Assembly: GCA_031379665.1 (NCBI GenBank)
Contig: JANNFI010000044.1
Span: 1-64,000, forward strand
DNA length: 64,000 nucleotides
Source of the DNA: SZUA-254 sp031379665
Lineage (GTDB): Bacteria > Bacteroidota > Ignavibacteria > UBA10030 > SZUA-254
Reading direction: 5' to 3'
Below are positions 23,794 to 31,702 of the stretch, piece by piece. The notes beneath the pieces were generated by a model. That model had not been told where the DNA came from. It did no database searches and was given only the letters and a program-made list of their open reading frames with translations. Every line of letters begins with the position of its first letter. Position 1 is the first letter of the stretch. The position numbers were made by a program, and so were the translations under genes.

Positions 23794-24564
23794 ATGACGA
23801 ACAGAATCCTCGCGGTCGTGACATCGATGCTGTGCGCGGCAACCTTCGCCTTTCCCCAGGGCGACGGGGGGTACGAACCAATACCACCCGCGAAGGCCTC
23901 GGCGGGAAAACTCGGCGGCGGAGGCGGTTACACGCCCGGGTGGCTCTTCATGGATGTCGACGCCCTGAACCAGGAGATCGTGGCGGCCGGTGGCGCCCCG
24001 TTTGACGACGGCCGCATCTTCCTCCAGGGCGGCCAGGGATACGCCTACATCCTCCTGGTGGAGAACCTGAGGGTGGGGGGAATGGGAATGAGCGGCTCAC
24101 GGTCGACGAGCCGCCTCGAAGTCTCCACGAACGTCCGGAGGGACGTAGATCTGAACGTCGGCTACGGAGGTGTGACGGTGGAATACACGCTCGCCGTCGT
24201 GCCGAGGCTCGACGTCACGATTGGGACGCTGCTCGGCGGCGGGGGAATGAGCCTCACCCTGCGCAGGGACGAGGGGAGCGCAATGACGTGGGACGATACC
24301 TGGGGAGACATTGGCGGCACCGGCGCAGTGACGGAATTCACGAGGAAGATGGACGGCTCATTCTTCATATACCAGCCGTCAGTGACCGTCGAAGTGGCGC
24401 TGCTGCGCTGGCTCGGGATCAGGGCCGGGGTCGGGTACCTTGGCATGGCCGGCGGGAGTTGGGAGCTGGACGGGCACTACGACCTGCTCGGGGTCCCGGA
24501 CGGGATCGACGCGAGCGGGTGGATGATCAATGCGGGGATTTACGTCGGGACTTTCATCTACTAA
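23794..24564 (+). CDS. Secreted glycine-rich protein of unknown function
   Basis: The protein has 256 residues. The ATG at 23794 follows GGAGCAGGG at a good distance and gives a signal peptide (MTNRILAVVTSMLCAATFAF) cut before QGDGG. The mature protein has Gly-rich segments (GKLGGGGGYTPGW, GGGGMSL) and aromatic alternation, ending in Ile-Tyr, like a small outer-membrane or surface barrel. The block QGGQGYAYILLVENLRVGG looks strongly constrained. I do not recognise a family with a known role. It is convergent with the acyl-CoA ligase gene, and the 37-base gap is filled by 11-bp repeats. Confidence 0.65.
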   Translation: MTNRILAVVTSMLCAATFAFPQGDGGYEPIPPAKASAGKLGGGGGYTPGWLFMDVDALNQEIVAAGGAPFDDGRIFLQGGQGYAYILLVENLRVGGMGMSGSRSTSRLEVSTNVRRDVDLNVGYGGVTVEYTLAVVPRLDVTIGTLLGGGGMSLTLRRDEGSAMTWDDTWGDIGGTGAVTEFTRKMDGSFFIYQPSVTVEVALLRWLGIRAGVGYLGMAGGSWELDGHYDLLGVPDGIDASGWMINAGIYVGTFIY

Positions 24565-24568
24565 ACCT

Positions 24569-24612
24569 CTACTGATATTCTCCAGATTTTCTATTGAATT
24601 TCTATTGATGCT
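24569..24612 (+). repeat. 11-bp tandem repeat, four units, between convergent genes
   Basis: Units are CTACTGATATT, CTCCAGATTTT, CTATTGAATTT and CTATTGATGCT, at exact 11-base steps. The last unit runs into the 3' end of the acyl-CoA ligase gene and contains its stop codon. The pattern matches the longer array at 52817-52893. Confidence 0.75.
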
Positions 24613-26308
24613 TCCGGCTTTCGCTGAACTGGACGCTCTTCCAGCCGGCGAAGAGCGGTTTGAGCCTGGATCGCTGGTACTTCCCGGTGGACGTCACCGG
24701 GATGTCATCGCCGAAGAGAACCACCTTCGGGCATTTCTGGAATGAGAACACCTTCCGACACTCCGTGATCACCTGGTCCGCGCTGATCCCCGAATTGTCC
24801 GCGCGCTGGATGTAGGCGCCGATTTCCTCACCGTACCAGTCGTTCTCAAATCCCACCGCAAGCCCCGCCCTCACCCCGGGGATGTTCATCAACACCTCGT
24901 CGATCTCGAACGGGGAGATGTTCGTCCCGCCCCGGATGATCAACTCCTTGAGCCTCCCCGTGATGAAGAAGAACGGCCTTCCTCCGGCGTCCCTGACGAA
25001 AAACCCCTCGTCGCCGCTCCTGAACCACCCGTGACGGAACGTGGCTTCGTTCACCTCCCGCTCTGCGAAATATTCACGCATCACATTGTGACCCCTGATC
25101 ACGATCTCGCCGCGAGCCGTCTCCGGGAGCGCGTTCCCGGAAGCGTCGTGGATCGCCATTTCATTGACGGGGAGCGGGACGCCGATGGAAGGGAAGCCGA
25201 ACTCCCTCATCCATCTCGCGTGTTCGCCGGCGCTCAGATCCACGGGAAGGAAGCAGGCATAGCAGGTGGTCTCCGAGAGGCCGTACCCGTGGATGATCGG
25301 GATGCCGAAGGTCGCTTCGAAATTCGTCGCGAGCTCGCACGTGAGCGGCCCTGCGCCGCAGATGATGTGCCGGAAACGGGTGAGGTCGAGGTCCGCGGGG
25401 ATCGGGCCGGCGTGAAGGAGGAATTGGAGCAGCGTCGGTACGACGCTCGCCACGCCGACGCCCTCGCGCGCGAGGGTGCTGAAGAATTCGTCGGTATGGA
25501 ATTTCCGCCTCAGGACGACCGAGCCGCCATACCAGAGCGGCGTCGCCAGCGTCACGACGATCCCGTTCACGTGGTGGATCGGGAGGACGCACAGCATCCG
25601 TTCTCCGGGTTCCATGCCGTGCCACTGCGCGATCGCCATCGCGTCGACGAGGAGGTTGTACTGGACGAGGAAGACTCCCTTGGGATGTCCCGTCGTGCCC
25701 GAGGTATAGACGATCAGCGCGTCGTCCCCCGGGAGGACTTCGGGCAGCTCATCTGAATAATCGATCGGGAGGTCGCTCTCTTCCGCGAGCGCGTCCTCGA
25801 AAGCGCGGTCCGTGCCTCCAACCACAATGACCTTCATCCCGCCGGGGACTCCGGCGGGGAGGTTTTCTATCCTCGCGGCGAATTCAGTCCTGACGAAGGC
25901 CAGTCGGGCCGCGGAGTTCGAGAGGATGTATTCGATCCGACGGTCGTCCTCGCCGACGTTCACCGGCACGACGACCGCGCCCAGGCACCAGCAGGCAAGA
26001 TACTGGACGACGGTATCGGCGTGGTTATAGGCGACGGTGGCGACCCGGTCGCCCCTCCGGACTCCCATCCTGAGGAGGAAGTGCGCGGTCCGGCACGCCT
26101 CCCGGTAGATCCGTTGGTAACTGTAGACCGTTCTCTCGCCCCCCTCCCCCGCGTGTATCAGGTAGGGCTTGTCGGGGGTTTCGGACGCCCTATGGCGAAG
26201 CAGGGAGGGGATGGTGGTGAAGAGGGTCAGGTGGCGGTCCGGCGGTAGATTGCCGACGCTCCTGGCGTGTTTGATCCTTTCGTCGAGAGGGGAATCGTGA
26301 GGATCCAT
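24602..26308 (-). CDS. AMP-forming acyl-CoA synthetase
   Basis: The protein has 568 residues. It belongs to the ANL adenylating superfamily, making an acyl-CoA from an acid, ATP and CoA. The P-loop YTSGTTGHPKG is at 201-211, the A5 motif GYGLSETT lies mid-protein, GRLKELIIRGGTNISPFEID is A8, and the catalytic Lys is in STGKYQRSRL near the C-terminus. It is the last gene of the tyrosine operon, 12 bases after the flavin reductase gene. It may activate acetoacetate released by the pathway, or another aromatic or fatty acid; the sequence does not decide. Confidence 0.9.
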   Translation of the reverse strand: MDPHDSPLDERIKHARSVGNLPPDRHLTLFTTIPSLLRHRASETPDKPYLIHAGEGGERTVYSYQRIYREACRTAHFLLRMGVRRGDRVATVAYNHADTVVQYLACWCLGAVVVPVNVGEDDRRIEYILSNSAARLAFVRTEFAARIENLPAGVPGGMKVIVVGGTDRAFEDALAEESDLPIDYSDELPEVLPGDDALIVYTSGTTGHPKGVFLVQYNLLVDAMAIAQWHGMEPGERMLCVLPIHHVNGIVVTLATPLWYGGSVVLRRKFHTDEFFSTLAREGVGVASVVPTLLQFLLHAGPIPADLDLTRFRHIICGAGPLTCELATNFEATFGIPIIHGYGLSETTCYACFLPVDLSAGEHARWMREFGFPSIGVPLPVNEMAIHDASGNALPETARGEIVIRGHNVMREYFAEREVNEATFRHGWFRSGDEGFFVRDAGGRPFFFITGRLKELIIRGGTNISPFEIDEVLMNIPGVRAGLAVGFENDWYGEEIGAYIQRADNSGISADQVITECRKVFSFQKCPKVVLFGDDIPVTSTGKYQRSRLKPLFAGWKSVQFSESRKHQ

Positions 26309-26320
26309 CGGGCGGCCGGC

Positions 26321-26947
26321 TTACCCGGCCTTGACTTCCATCCCCGGACGAGGAAGGTCGAAGATGTCGGTGGTGCGGCAGTACTGTGGTCCGCCCATGC
26401 GCCCGACCGGTTTGAGGACCTTCGGGTCGATCCGGAAATTATCAATGACCTCGTCGGCCACGTGGAAGAGGAGCACTTCGCCGAAGATCGTGCTGCCGCA
26501 TCCCGGCCCGCCGTTCCCGAAATGGACAACCTGTACAAGCCGGCATTCCATCCGGATCCGCGATTCCCCCACCAGGGGGGGGCGGACGAGCGTGGCCGGG
26601 AGGGGGGTGAGGCCGGAGACCTGGAACTCGTTCACATCCGGCGGGAAATCTTCCGAACAACGGTTCATCTGAGGCGTGAAGTCCTCGGAGACCACGTTGA
26701 TCACGAATTCCCTGGTCGCCTCGATGTTGCCAAGCGTATCCTTGACGTGGCCGTCGCCGCGCACCACGGTCGAGAAGAGCACGATCGGGGGGTTCGAGCA
26801 AACGGCGTTGAAAAAGCTGAAGGGGGCCAGGTTCGGCACCCCGGCCGCGGACACGGTCGAGACCAGCGCGATCGGCCTCGGAACGACCGATCCGATCAGG
26901 ATCTTGTAGATGTCCTTATGCGACTGTTGTTTCGGGTCGATGAGCAC
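26321..26947 (-). CDS. Flavin reductase-like FMN-binding protein
   Basis: The protein has 208 residues of the flavin reductase-like (DIM6/NTAB) split-barrel family: SVVPRPIALVSTVSAAGVPNLAPFSFFN at residues 19-46 is the diagnostic FMN-binding block, followed by NIEATREFVINV. Such proteins bind FMN and often supply reduced flavin or act as small oxidoreductases. It sits inside the tyrosine degradation operon, between homogentisate dioxygenase and the acyl-CoA ligase, where no textbook step needs it. Its role there is open. Confidence 0.88.
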   Translation of the reverse strand: MLIDPKQQSHKDIYKILIGSVVPRPIALVSTVSAAGVPNLAPFSFFNAVCSNPPIVLFSTVVRGDGHVKDTLGNIEATREFVINVVSEDFTPQMNRCSEDFPPDVNEFQVSGLTPLPATLVRPPLVGESRIRMECRLVQVVHFGNGGPGCGSTIFGEVLLFHVADEVIDNFRIDPKVLKPVGRMGGPQYCRTTDIFDLPRPGMEVKAG

Positions 26948-26989
26948 GGGGTTCCCTGGAATAGGTGGTTCGAAAATCGGAGGGTCGGA

Positions 26990-28093
26990 TTATTTCTTCT
27001 CCATCCAGCTCTTCCAGTACTCCTTCCACTCGGCCTTCCCGCCGGCGGGGAGGACGTGCATCGGGTTGAGCCCGTCGAGCATCACCGCGTATTCGTCGGT
27101 ATGCGTCTTCGTCCCCTGGTTTTTCAGCGCCTTCGGGTGCGGACCGTGGTGGATGCCGCGCGGATGGAGGGTCACCATCCCGGCCGTGATATTGTCGCGG
27201 CTGAAGAAATTTCCGTCGTGGTAGAAGATGAACTCGTCATAGTCGGTGTTGCGGTGGAAGAACGGCACCTTGAGGGCCTCCGGGTCCTCCTCGAGGGGTC
27301 GCGGGAGGAAGCTGCACACCACCGCGCCTTTCGTGACGAACGTGCTGTGGGCGCTCGGGGGGAGATGTGCCCGGTGGCTCATGATCGGGCGGATGTCGTC
27401 CATGTTGATCTTCCAGGCCGTCAGGTCGCCCTTCCAGCCGACCACGTCGATCGGGTTGAAGGGGTAGAAGATCGATGAGAATTCGTTCCCGACCTTGATT
27501 CTGATCTCCCACTCCTTGCGGTCCTTCAGGTTCGGTTTCGGCTCGGGCGTCGTGATCACGGCGGGATCGTACAGCGCGTGCTGTCCGATGAGCCCCTTCT
27601 CCGGCTGTTCGAATTCAGTCGCCGATTCCATGATCAGGAAGAAATTGTCCTTCGTCTTCGGGATGACCCGGTAGGTGACGGCGCGGGGGATGACGATGTA
27701 GTCGCCCTTCCTGAACTCGAGCGGGCCGAAGTCGGTTTCGATCGTCCCCTCGCCCCGGTGGACGAAGTAGAGTTCGTCGCCGTCGGCGTTGCGGAAGTAG
27801 AACGGCATCGGTTTGCTCCGGCGAGAGACCGAGACCACGATGTCGTCGTTGCCGATGAACGCGACGGGTGACCCCTTCGGGTCGGTCAGGTCGGTCGGTT
27901 TGAGCTTGTTGCAGTCGATGCAGTGGGGGCGGAGTTTTCCCTCGAACCGGATCCAGGCCGTCGGCGGATTGGCATGGTAGAGGTGCGCCGATTTCCCGAA
28001 GAATCCCTTCCGGCCGTGCTCCTCTTCGTAGGTCCCCTTCGGGAGCCCCACGTGGGCCTGCTTCGCGGTCTTTCCTTTCTGCAGTGGAAACAT
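26990..28093 (-). CDS. hmgA: Homogentisate 1,2-dioxygenase
   Basis: The protein has 367 residues. It opens the ring of homogentisate with O2 to maleylacetoacetate. The cupin core shows the iron site: His and Glu in FFHRNTDYDEF and the last His in GIHHGPHP, aligned with human His335, Glu341 and His371 (one residue is inserted between the first two). The protein is some 60 residues shorter than proteobacterial and animal enzymes, mainly at the N-terminus, as I recall for Bacteroidota forms. It lies between the FAH gene and the flavin reductase in one transcription unit. Confidence 0.92.
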   Translation of the reverse strand: MFPLQKGKTAKQAHVGLPKGTYEEEHGRKGFFGKSAHLYHANPPTAWIRFEGKLRPHCIDCNKLKPTDLTDPKGSPVAFIGNDDIVVSVSRRSKPMPFYFRNADGDELYFVHRGEGTIETDFGPLEFRKGDYIVIPRAVTYRVIPKTKDNFFLIMESATEFEQPEKGLIGQHALYDPAVITTPEPKPNLKDRKEWEIRIKVGNEFSSIFYPFNPIDVVGWKGDLTAWKINMDDIRPIMSHRAHLPPSAHSTFVTKGAVVCSFLPRPLEEDPEALKVPFFHRNTDYDEFIFYHDGNFFSRDNITAGMVTLHPRGIHHGPHPKALKNQGTKTHTDEYAVMLDGLNPMHVLPAGGKAEWKEYWKSWMEKK

Positions 28094-28133
28094 GTGATGA
28101 CCTCTCTTCTGATGGTGGAATGAATTTTTGCAG

Positions 28134-29123
28134 TTACGGCCGGACGACCGTGTTGGTGAGCGTCCCGATGCCGTCGATCTCCAGTTCGATGACGTCGCCC
28201 GGCTTCACCCAGCGGTCCAGCTCGAGTCCGCACCCGCCGGCCACGGTCCCCGAGCCGATCAGGTCGCCGGGGTGGAGGGTCTCGTCCATCGACGCGAATT
28301 CGATCATCCTTTCGAAACGGTGGTGCATCGACCCGGAGTTTCCCTCGGACCACGTTTCGCCGTTGATGCGGGCGGACATCCGAAGATTGTACGGGTCGGG
28401 GATCTCGTCGGTCGTCACCAGGACCGGACCGATCGCCGTTGCGAAATCCTTCCCTTTCGCGGGGCCGAGGCGCACCTTCATCTCGGCGCGCTGCATGTCG
28501 CGGGCGCTGAAATCGTTCATGACGGTGAAGCCCGCCACGTGCTCCATCGCCTTCGCGGCCGGGATGTTGCGTCCCTCCCTGCCGATGACGATCGCCAGCT
28601 CCAGCTCATAGTCGAGTTTCTCGGTGAAGGAGGGCCACACGACGGGGTCGCCGGGACCGATGATGCTCTGGTGGTTCCCCTTATAGTAGACGGGAAACTT
28701 GTACCATTCCTCCGGCATCGGCTCGCCCCGCTTCTCAAAACCCTTCTTCACGTGCCCTTCGAACGCGAAGAAATCCCTCATCGAGGTCGGCCGGGGCAGC
28801 GGGGCGAGGAGGCGGACCTCCCCGGGTGCAAAGACGAGCCGTTCGGCGTTCGCTCCGGTCAGGGCCGTGGGGGTTCCGGATACCTCATCCAGGTGTGCGA
28901 GCGTCGCCCGGGCGAACGTCGCCGAGGTGTCGCCGCCCCTGAGGTATCCCAGCATATCGGGGGGGACAATCGCTTCAGCGAGCCGGTATGGCCGGGCCTC
29001 GCCCTTGCGGCCGAGGTGCCAGGCGCAGGCGGAGTTGAGGTCAGCGATGCCTCCCGGCACGATGGCGCCCAACCGCCGGTGCCTGCCCAGGAGCGTTGAA
29101 ACTTCAAACGTGCAGAGGCGCAT
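28134..29123 (-). CDS. fahA: Fumarylacetoacetase / FAH-family hydrolase
   Basis: The protein has 329 residues. It hydrolyses fumarylacetoacetate to fumarate and acetoacetate, the last step of tyrosine degradation. The FAH fold marks are WPSFTEKLDYELELAIVIGREGRNIP (metal-binding acidic residues), FTVMNDFSARDMQ and LGPAKGKDFATAIGPVLVT, and GDLIGSGTVAGG near the C-terminus. FAH-family enzymes vary in substrate, but placement 8 bases after the HPPD gene and before hmgA makes fumarylacetoacetase the clear choice. No maleylacetoacetate isomerase gene is present in this operon. Confidence 0.9.
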   Translation of the reverse strand: MRLCTFEVSTLLGRHRRLGAIVPGGIADLNSACAWHLGRKGEARPYRLAEAIVPPDMLGYLRGGDTSATFARATLAHLDEVSGTPTALTGANAERLVFAPGEVRLLAPLPRPTSMRDFFAFEGHVKKGFEKRGEPMPEEWYKFPVYYKGNHQSIIGPGDPVVWPSFTEKLDYELELAIVIGREGRNIPAAKAMEHVAGFTVMNDFSARDMQRAEMKVRLGPAKGKDFATAIGPVLVTTDEIPDPYNLRMSARINGETWSEGNSGSMHHRFERMIEFASMDETLHPGDLIGSGTVAGGCGLELDRWVKPGDVIELEIDGIGTLTNTVVRP

Positions 29124-29131
29124 CGCGGATC

Positions 29132-30268
29132 CTAGAGGTTTCCGCGGAGCTCTTGCTCGCGCTCGATCGACTCGAAGAGGGCCTTGAAATTCCCCTTCCC
29201 GAAGCTCCGACTCCCCTTGCGCTGGATGATCTCGAAGAAGAGCGTCGGGCGGTCCTCGACCGGCTTGGTGAAGATCTGGAGCATGTAACCCTCATCGTCG
29301 CGGTCCACCAGGATCCCGAGGTTCTTCAGCTGGTCGATCGGCTCGTCAATCCTGCCGACCCGGGACTGGAGTTCGTCGTAATAGGTCGAGGGGATCCGAA
29401 GGAACTCGACGCCGTGCGAGCGGAGCGCTCCGACCGACGCGAGGATGTCGTCAGTAGCCATCGCGATGTGCTGTACACCGGGGGAACGGTAGTACTCCAG
29501 GTATTCCTCGATCTGCGATTTCCTGCGTCCGGGCGCCGGCTCATTGATGGGGAACTTGATCCGCTCATTGCCGTTGGTCATCACCTTCGACATCAGCGCG
29601 GAATACTCAGTCGAAATATCAGCGTCGTCGAAGTGTTTGAACATCCGGAATCCCATCGCGTTCATGTAGAAATCGACCCATCGGTTCATCGCGCCGAGCT
29701 CCACGTTTCCGACGCAGTGATCGACGAACTTGAGGCCGACCGGCCTCGCGACGTCGTCCTGTTCAGTGACGGCGCGGTAGCCGGGAAGGAAGACGCCCTT
29801 GTAGTTCTTTCGCTCGACGAAGGTATGGATGGTGTCGCCGTAGATCGCGATCGCCGATTTGACCACCTCTCCCGATTCATCGCTGAAGACGGTCGGTTCC
29901 AGTATCCCCTTCGCGCCCCTGAGGGTCGTCTCGCGGTACGCCGACGTCGCGTCGTCCACCCAGAGGGCGAGGTCGCGTACCCCGTCGCCGTGGAGCGAGA
30001 CGTGTTCCGAGACCGGATGCGCCGCCTGTAGCGACGTGGTGAGGACCAACCGGATCTTGCCCTGCTGCAACACGTAGGACGCCCGGTCGCGTACCCCCGT
30101 CTCGAGGCCGGCATACGCGACAAGGGAGAACCCGAACGCCGAACGGTAGTAGTAGGCGCTCTGCCTGGCGTTCCCGACGTAGAACTCGATGTAGTCGGTC
30201 CCGTTGATGGGGAGGAAATCGTCGGTTGCCGGGTTTGTTACGGGCTGTGTCACTGGCTGCCTTGGCAT
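29132..30268 (-). CDS. hppD: 4-hydroxyphenylpyruvate dioxygenase
   Basis: The protein has 378 residues, normal for HPPD. It converts 4-hydroxyphenylpyruvate to homogentisate with Fe(II) and O2. Two vicinal-oxygen-chelate domains are visible; the iron ligands are His184 (VDHCVGNV), His267 (VQHIAMATDDI) and Glu346 (FFEIIQR). The C-terminal GSRSFGKGNFKALFESIEREQ is the helix that closes the active site. The Met start at 30268 gives an N-terminal PVTQPVTNPAT stretch; a Met inside the domain is not available. A 9-bp repeat lies just upstream. Confidence 0.96.
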   Translation of the reverse strand: MPRQPVTQPVTNPATDDFLPINGTDYIEFYVGNARQSAYYYRSAFGFSLVAYAGLETGVRDRASYVLQQGKIRLVLTTSLQAAHPVSEHVSLHGDGVRDLALWVDDATSAYRETTLRGAKGILEPTVFSDESGEVVKSAIAIYGDTIHTFVERKNYKGVFLPGYRAVTEQDDVARPVGLKFVDHCVGNVELGAMNRWVDFYMNAMGFRMFKHFDDADISTEYSALMSKVMTNGNERIKFPINEPAPGRRKSQIEEYLEYYRSPGVQHIAMATDDILASVGALRSHGVEFLRIPSTYYDELQSRVGRIDEPIDQLKNLGILVDRDDEGYMLQIFTKPVEDRPTLFFEIIQRKGSRSFGKGNFKALFESIEREQELRGNL

Positions 30269-30278
30269 GTGGAATGTC

Positions 30279-30323
30279 CTTTCAGTGCTTTCAGTGCTTG
30301 CTGGGCGTGCTGGGCATGCTAGT
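30279..30323. repeat. 9-bp tandem repeat upstream of the HPPD gene
   Basis: Five 9-base units in a row: CTTTCAGTG twice, CTTGCTGGG, CGTGCTGGG and CATGCTAGT. It occupies half of the 86-base gap between the aminotransferase and HPPD genes, on the minus-strand leader of HPPD. It could form local mRNA structure or be a slippage-prone spacer; no function is evident. Confidence 0.65.
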
Positions 30324-30354
30324 ATTGATGTTGGCGTGGGACGTCACTGCGTCC

Positions 30355-31470
30355 TCAATCACGCCCAGGTTGGCCGGGGGACCCGTCGCCCAGCAGGGCG
30401 CCGAGAGCACCGACCGCCGTGGCGTTTTCCTCCGGCGTTCCGACGGTGATCCTGAGGCACCGGGGGAGGCCGAACCCGCGCAGGGGACGGACGATGACGC
30501 CCTGGCGCATCATGCCATTAAATATTCGGTTGACTTCCTCTTCGTCGCGGAGCGCGAACATCACAAAATTGGCCCGGGAGGTGGGCGTCTCCAGGCCGAA
30601 CGACTTCAGGGCACGCGAGAGGTACGCGCGTCCTTCGAGATTGTTGGCGAGGGTGCGCTCCACGAACGTGGAGTCATCCAGCGCGGCGAGACCTGCGGCC
30701 TGGGACAGTGTGCCCGGCTCGAACGGCAGCTTGACCTTCAAGAGGTTTCCGATCAGTTCGTGGTGGGCGAAGCCGTACCCGATTCGCAGGCCCGCAAGCC
30801 CATAGACTTTCGAGAAGGTGCGCAGCGTAATGACGTTATCGTAGCGATACTTCATCGAGTCGGGAAAGTCCCCGTCGTCCCGGGCGTACTCCCAGTAGGC
30901 CTCATCCAGGATGATCAGCACGCGCTCCGGCACCTTCTTGTAGAAAGAATCGAATTCCTTCCTGCCGAAGACCGTGCCGGTCGGGTTGTTCGGGTTGGCC
31001 AGGTAAATGATCTTGGTCTTTCCGGTGATGGCTCCCGCGATGGCCTCGAGGTCGTAATGCCAGGCGCGGTACGGGACCGTCCGGTAGGGAACTCCCCGGG
31101 ATTTCGCGAGGACCTGGAAGCCGATGAACGCCGCCTCGGTCGTCAGGACCTCGTCGTCGTCGTTCAGGAAGGTCCGGATGATGGTGGACATGATCGCCTC
31201 GGAGCCGCTGCCGGCGATCACGTTATCCGGGGAGAGCTTATAGAGTTCCGCGAGCCGGGTCCGCAGGTCGTGGCCGCCGTTGGGGTAGAGGTGGAGCCCG
31301 CCGAAGTGTTGCTGGAGCGCGGCGAGGGCGAGCGGAGAGGGGCCGAACGGATTTTCATTCGAGGCGAGTTTGATGACCTTCACGAGCCCCAGTTCCCTCC
31401 GGACCTCGTCGATTGGCCTGCCGGGGATGTACGGTTGGAGCGTCTCGATATACGGGGGGACGAGGGACAC
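30355..31470 (-). CDS. HisC-like aromatic/histidinol-phosphate aminotransferase
   Basis: The protein has 371 residues of the class I/II PLP aminotransferases, closest in pattern to HisC: IKLASNENPFGPSP, LYPNGG, GSGSEAIM, LANPNNPTG and the PLP Lys221 in RTFSKVYGLAGLRIGYG, with Asp189/Tyr192 nearby. HisC-type enzymes often accept aromatic amino acids. It is the first gene of the tyrosine catabolic operon and no histidine genes are near, so it is best read as the tyrosine aminotransferase making 4-hydroxyphenylpyruvate. A role in histidine synthesis is not excluded. Confidence 0.88.
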   Translation of the reverse strand: MSLVPPYIETLQPYIPGRPIDEVRRELGLVKVIKLASNENPFGPSPLALAALQQHFGGLHLYPNGGHDLRTRLAELYKLSPDNVIAGSGSEAIMSTIIRTFLNDDDEVLTTEAAFIGFQVLAKSRGVPYRTVPYRAWHYDLEAIAGAITGKTKIIYLANPNNPTGTVFGRKEFDSFYKKVPERVLIILDEAYWEYARDDGDFPDSMKYRYDNVITLRTFSKVYGLAGLRIGYGFAHHELIGNLLKVKLPFEPGTLSQAAGLAALDDSTFVERTLANNLEGRAYLSRALKSFGLETPTSRANFVMFALRDEEEVNRIFNGMMRQGVIVRPLRGFGLPRCLRITVGTPEENATAVGALGALLGDGSPGQPGRD

Positions 31471-31510
31471 GTCGCTGAAGGCTGGCTATGCTACGATTCT
31501 CATGGAGATA

Positions 31511-31539
31511 AAAATAGCAAAGCCCACCCTGAAAAACAA
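31511..31539 (-). promoter_or_regulatory. Promoter of the tyrosine catabolic operon
   Basis: On the minus strand TTGTTT (31534-31539), a 17-base spacer and TATTTT (31511-31516), about 35 bases before the aminotransferase ATG. It is the only good promoter seen for the six genes from 31470 down to 24602. I found no obvious operator palindrome. Confidence 0.65.
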
Positions 31540-31597
31540 ACCGTTGCGCGGGTCTCCGGCCGGTGAGGGAAACCGACTCTGCCGGACGGGCCGACCC

Positions 31598-31626
31598 TTG
31601 GATATTCGTGAAAAAATACCTACAAT
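31598..31626 (+). promoter_or_regulatory. Promoter of the 1,169-residue outer-membrane protein gene
   Basis: TTGGAT (31598-31603), a 17-base spacer and TACAAT (31621-31626), with a T-rich extension. The leader to the ATG at 31703 would be about 70 bases. It is back to back with the tyrosine operon promoter. Confidence 0.75.
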
Positions 31627-31702
31627 TTTTATCGCCTGTCCTGCGGAGGTCATTCATCCAATAAGGGTACGATTGTCAACCATCGCCGAACCTGACCCAC
31701 GG

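Noticed and set aside
26267..30031. Long plus-strand frames (about 310-400 codons) opposite the tyrosine catabolic genes
   Set aside because: They mirror the codon pattern of the genes on the other strand and show no domain or signal sequence.
30355..31470. Histidine biosynthesis HisC
   Set aside because: No other his gene is near, and it heads a tyrosine catabolic operon; the aromatic role fits better, though dual use remains possible.
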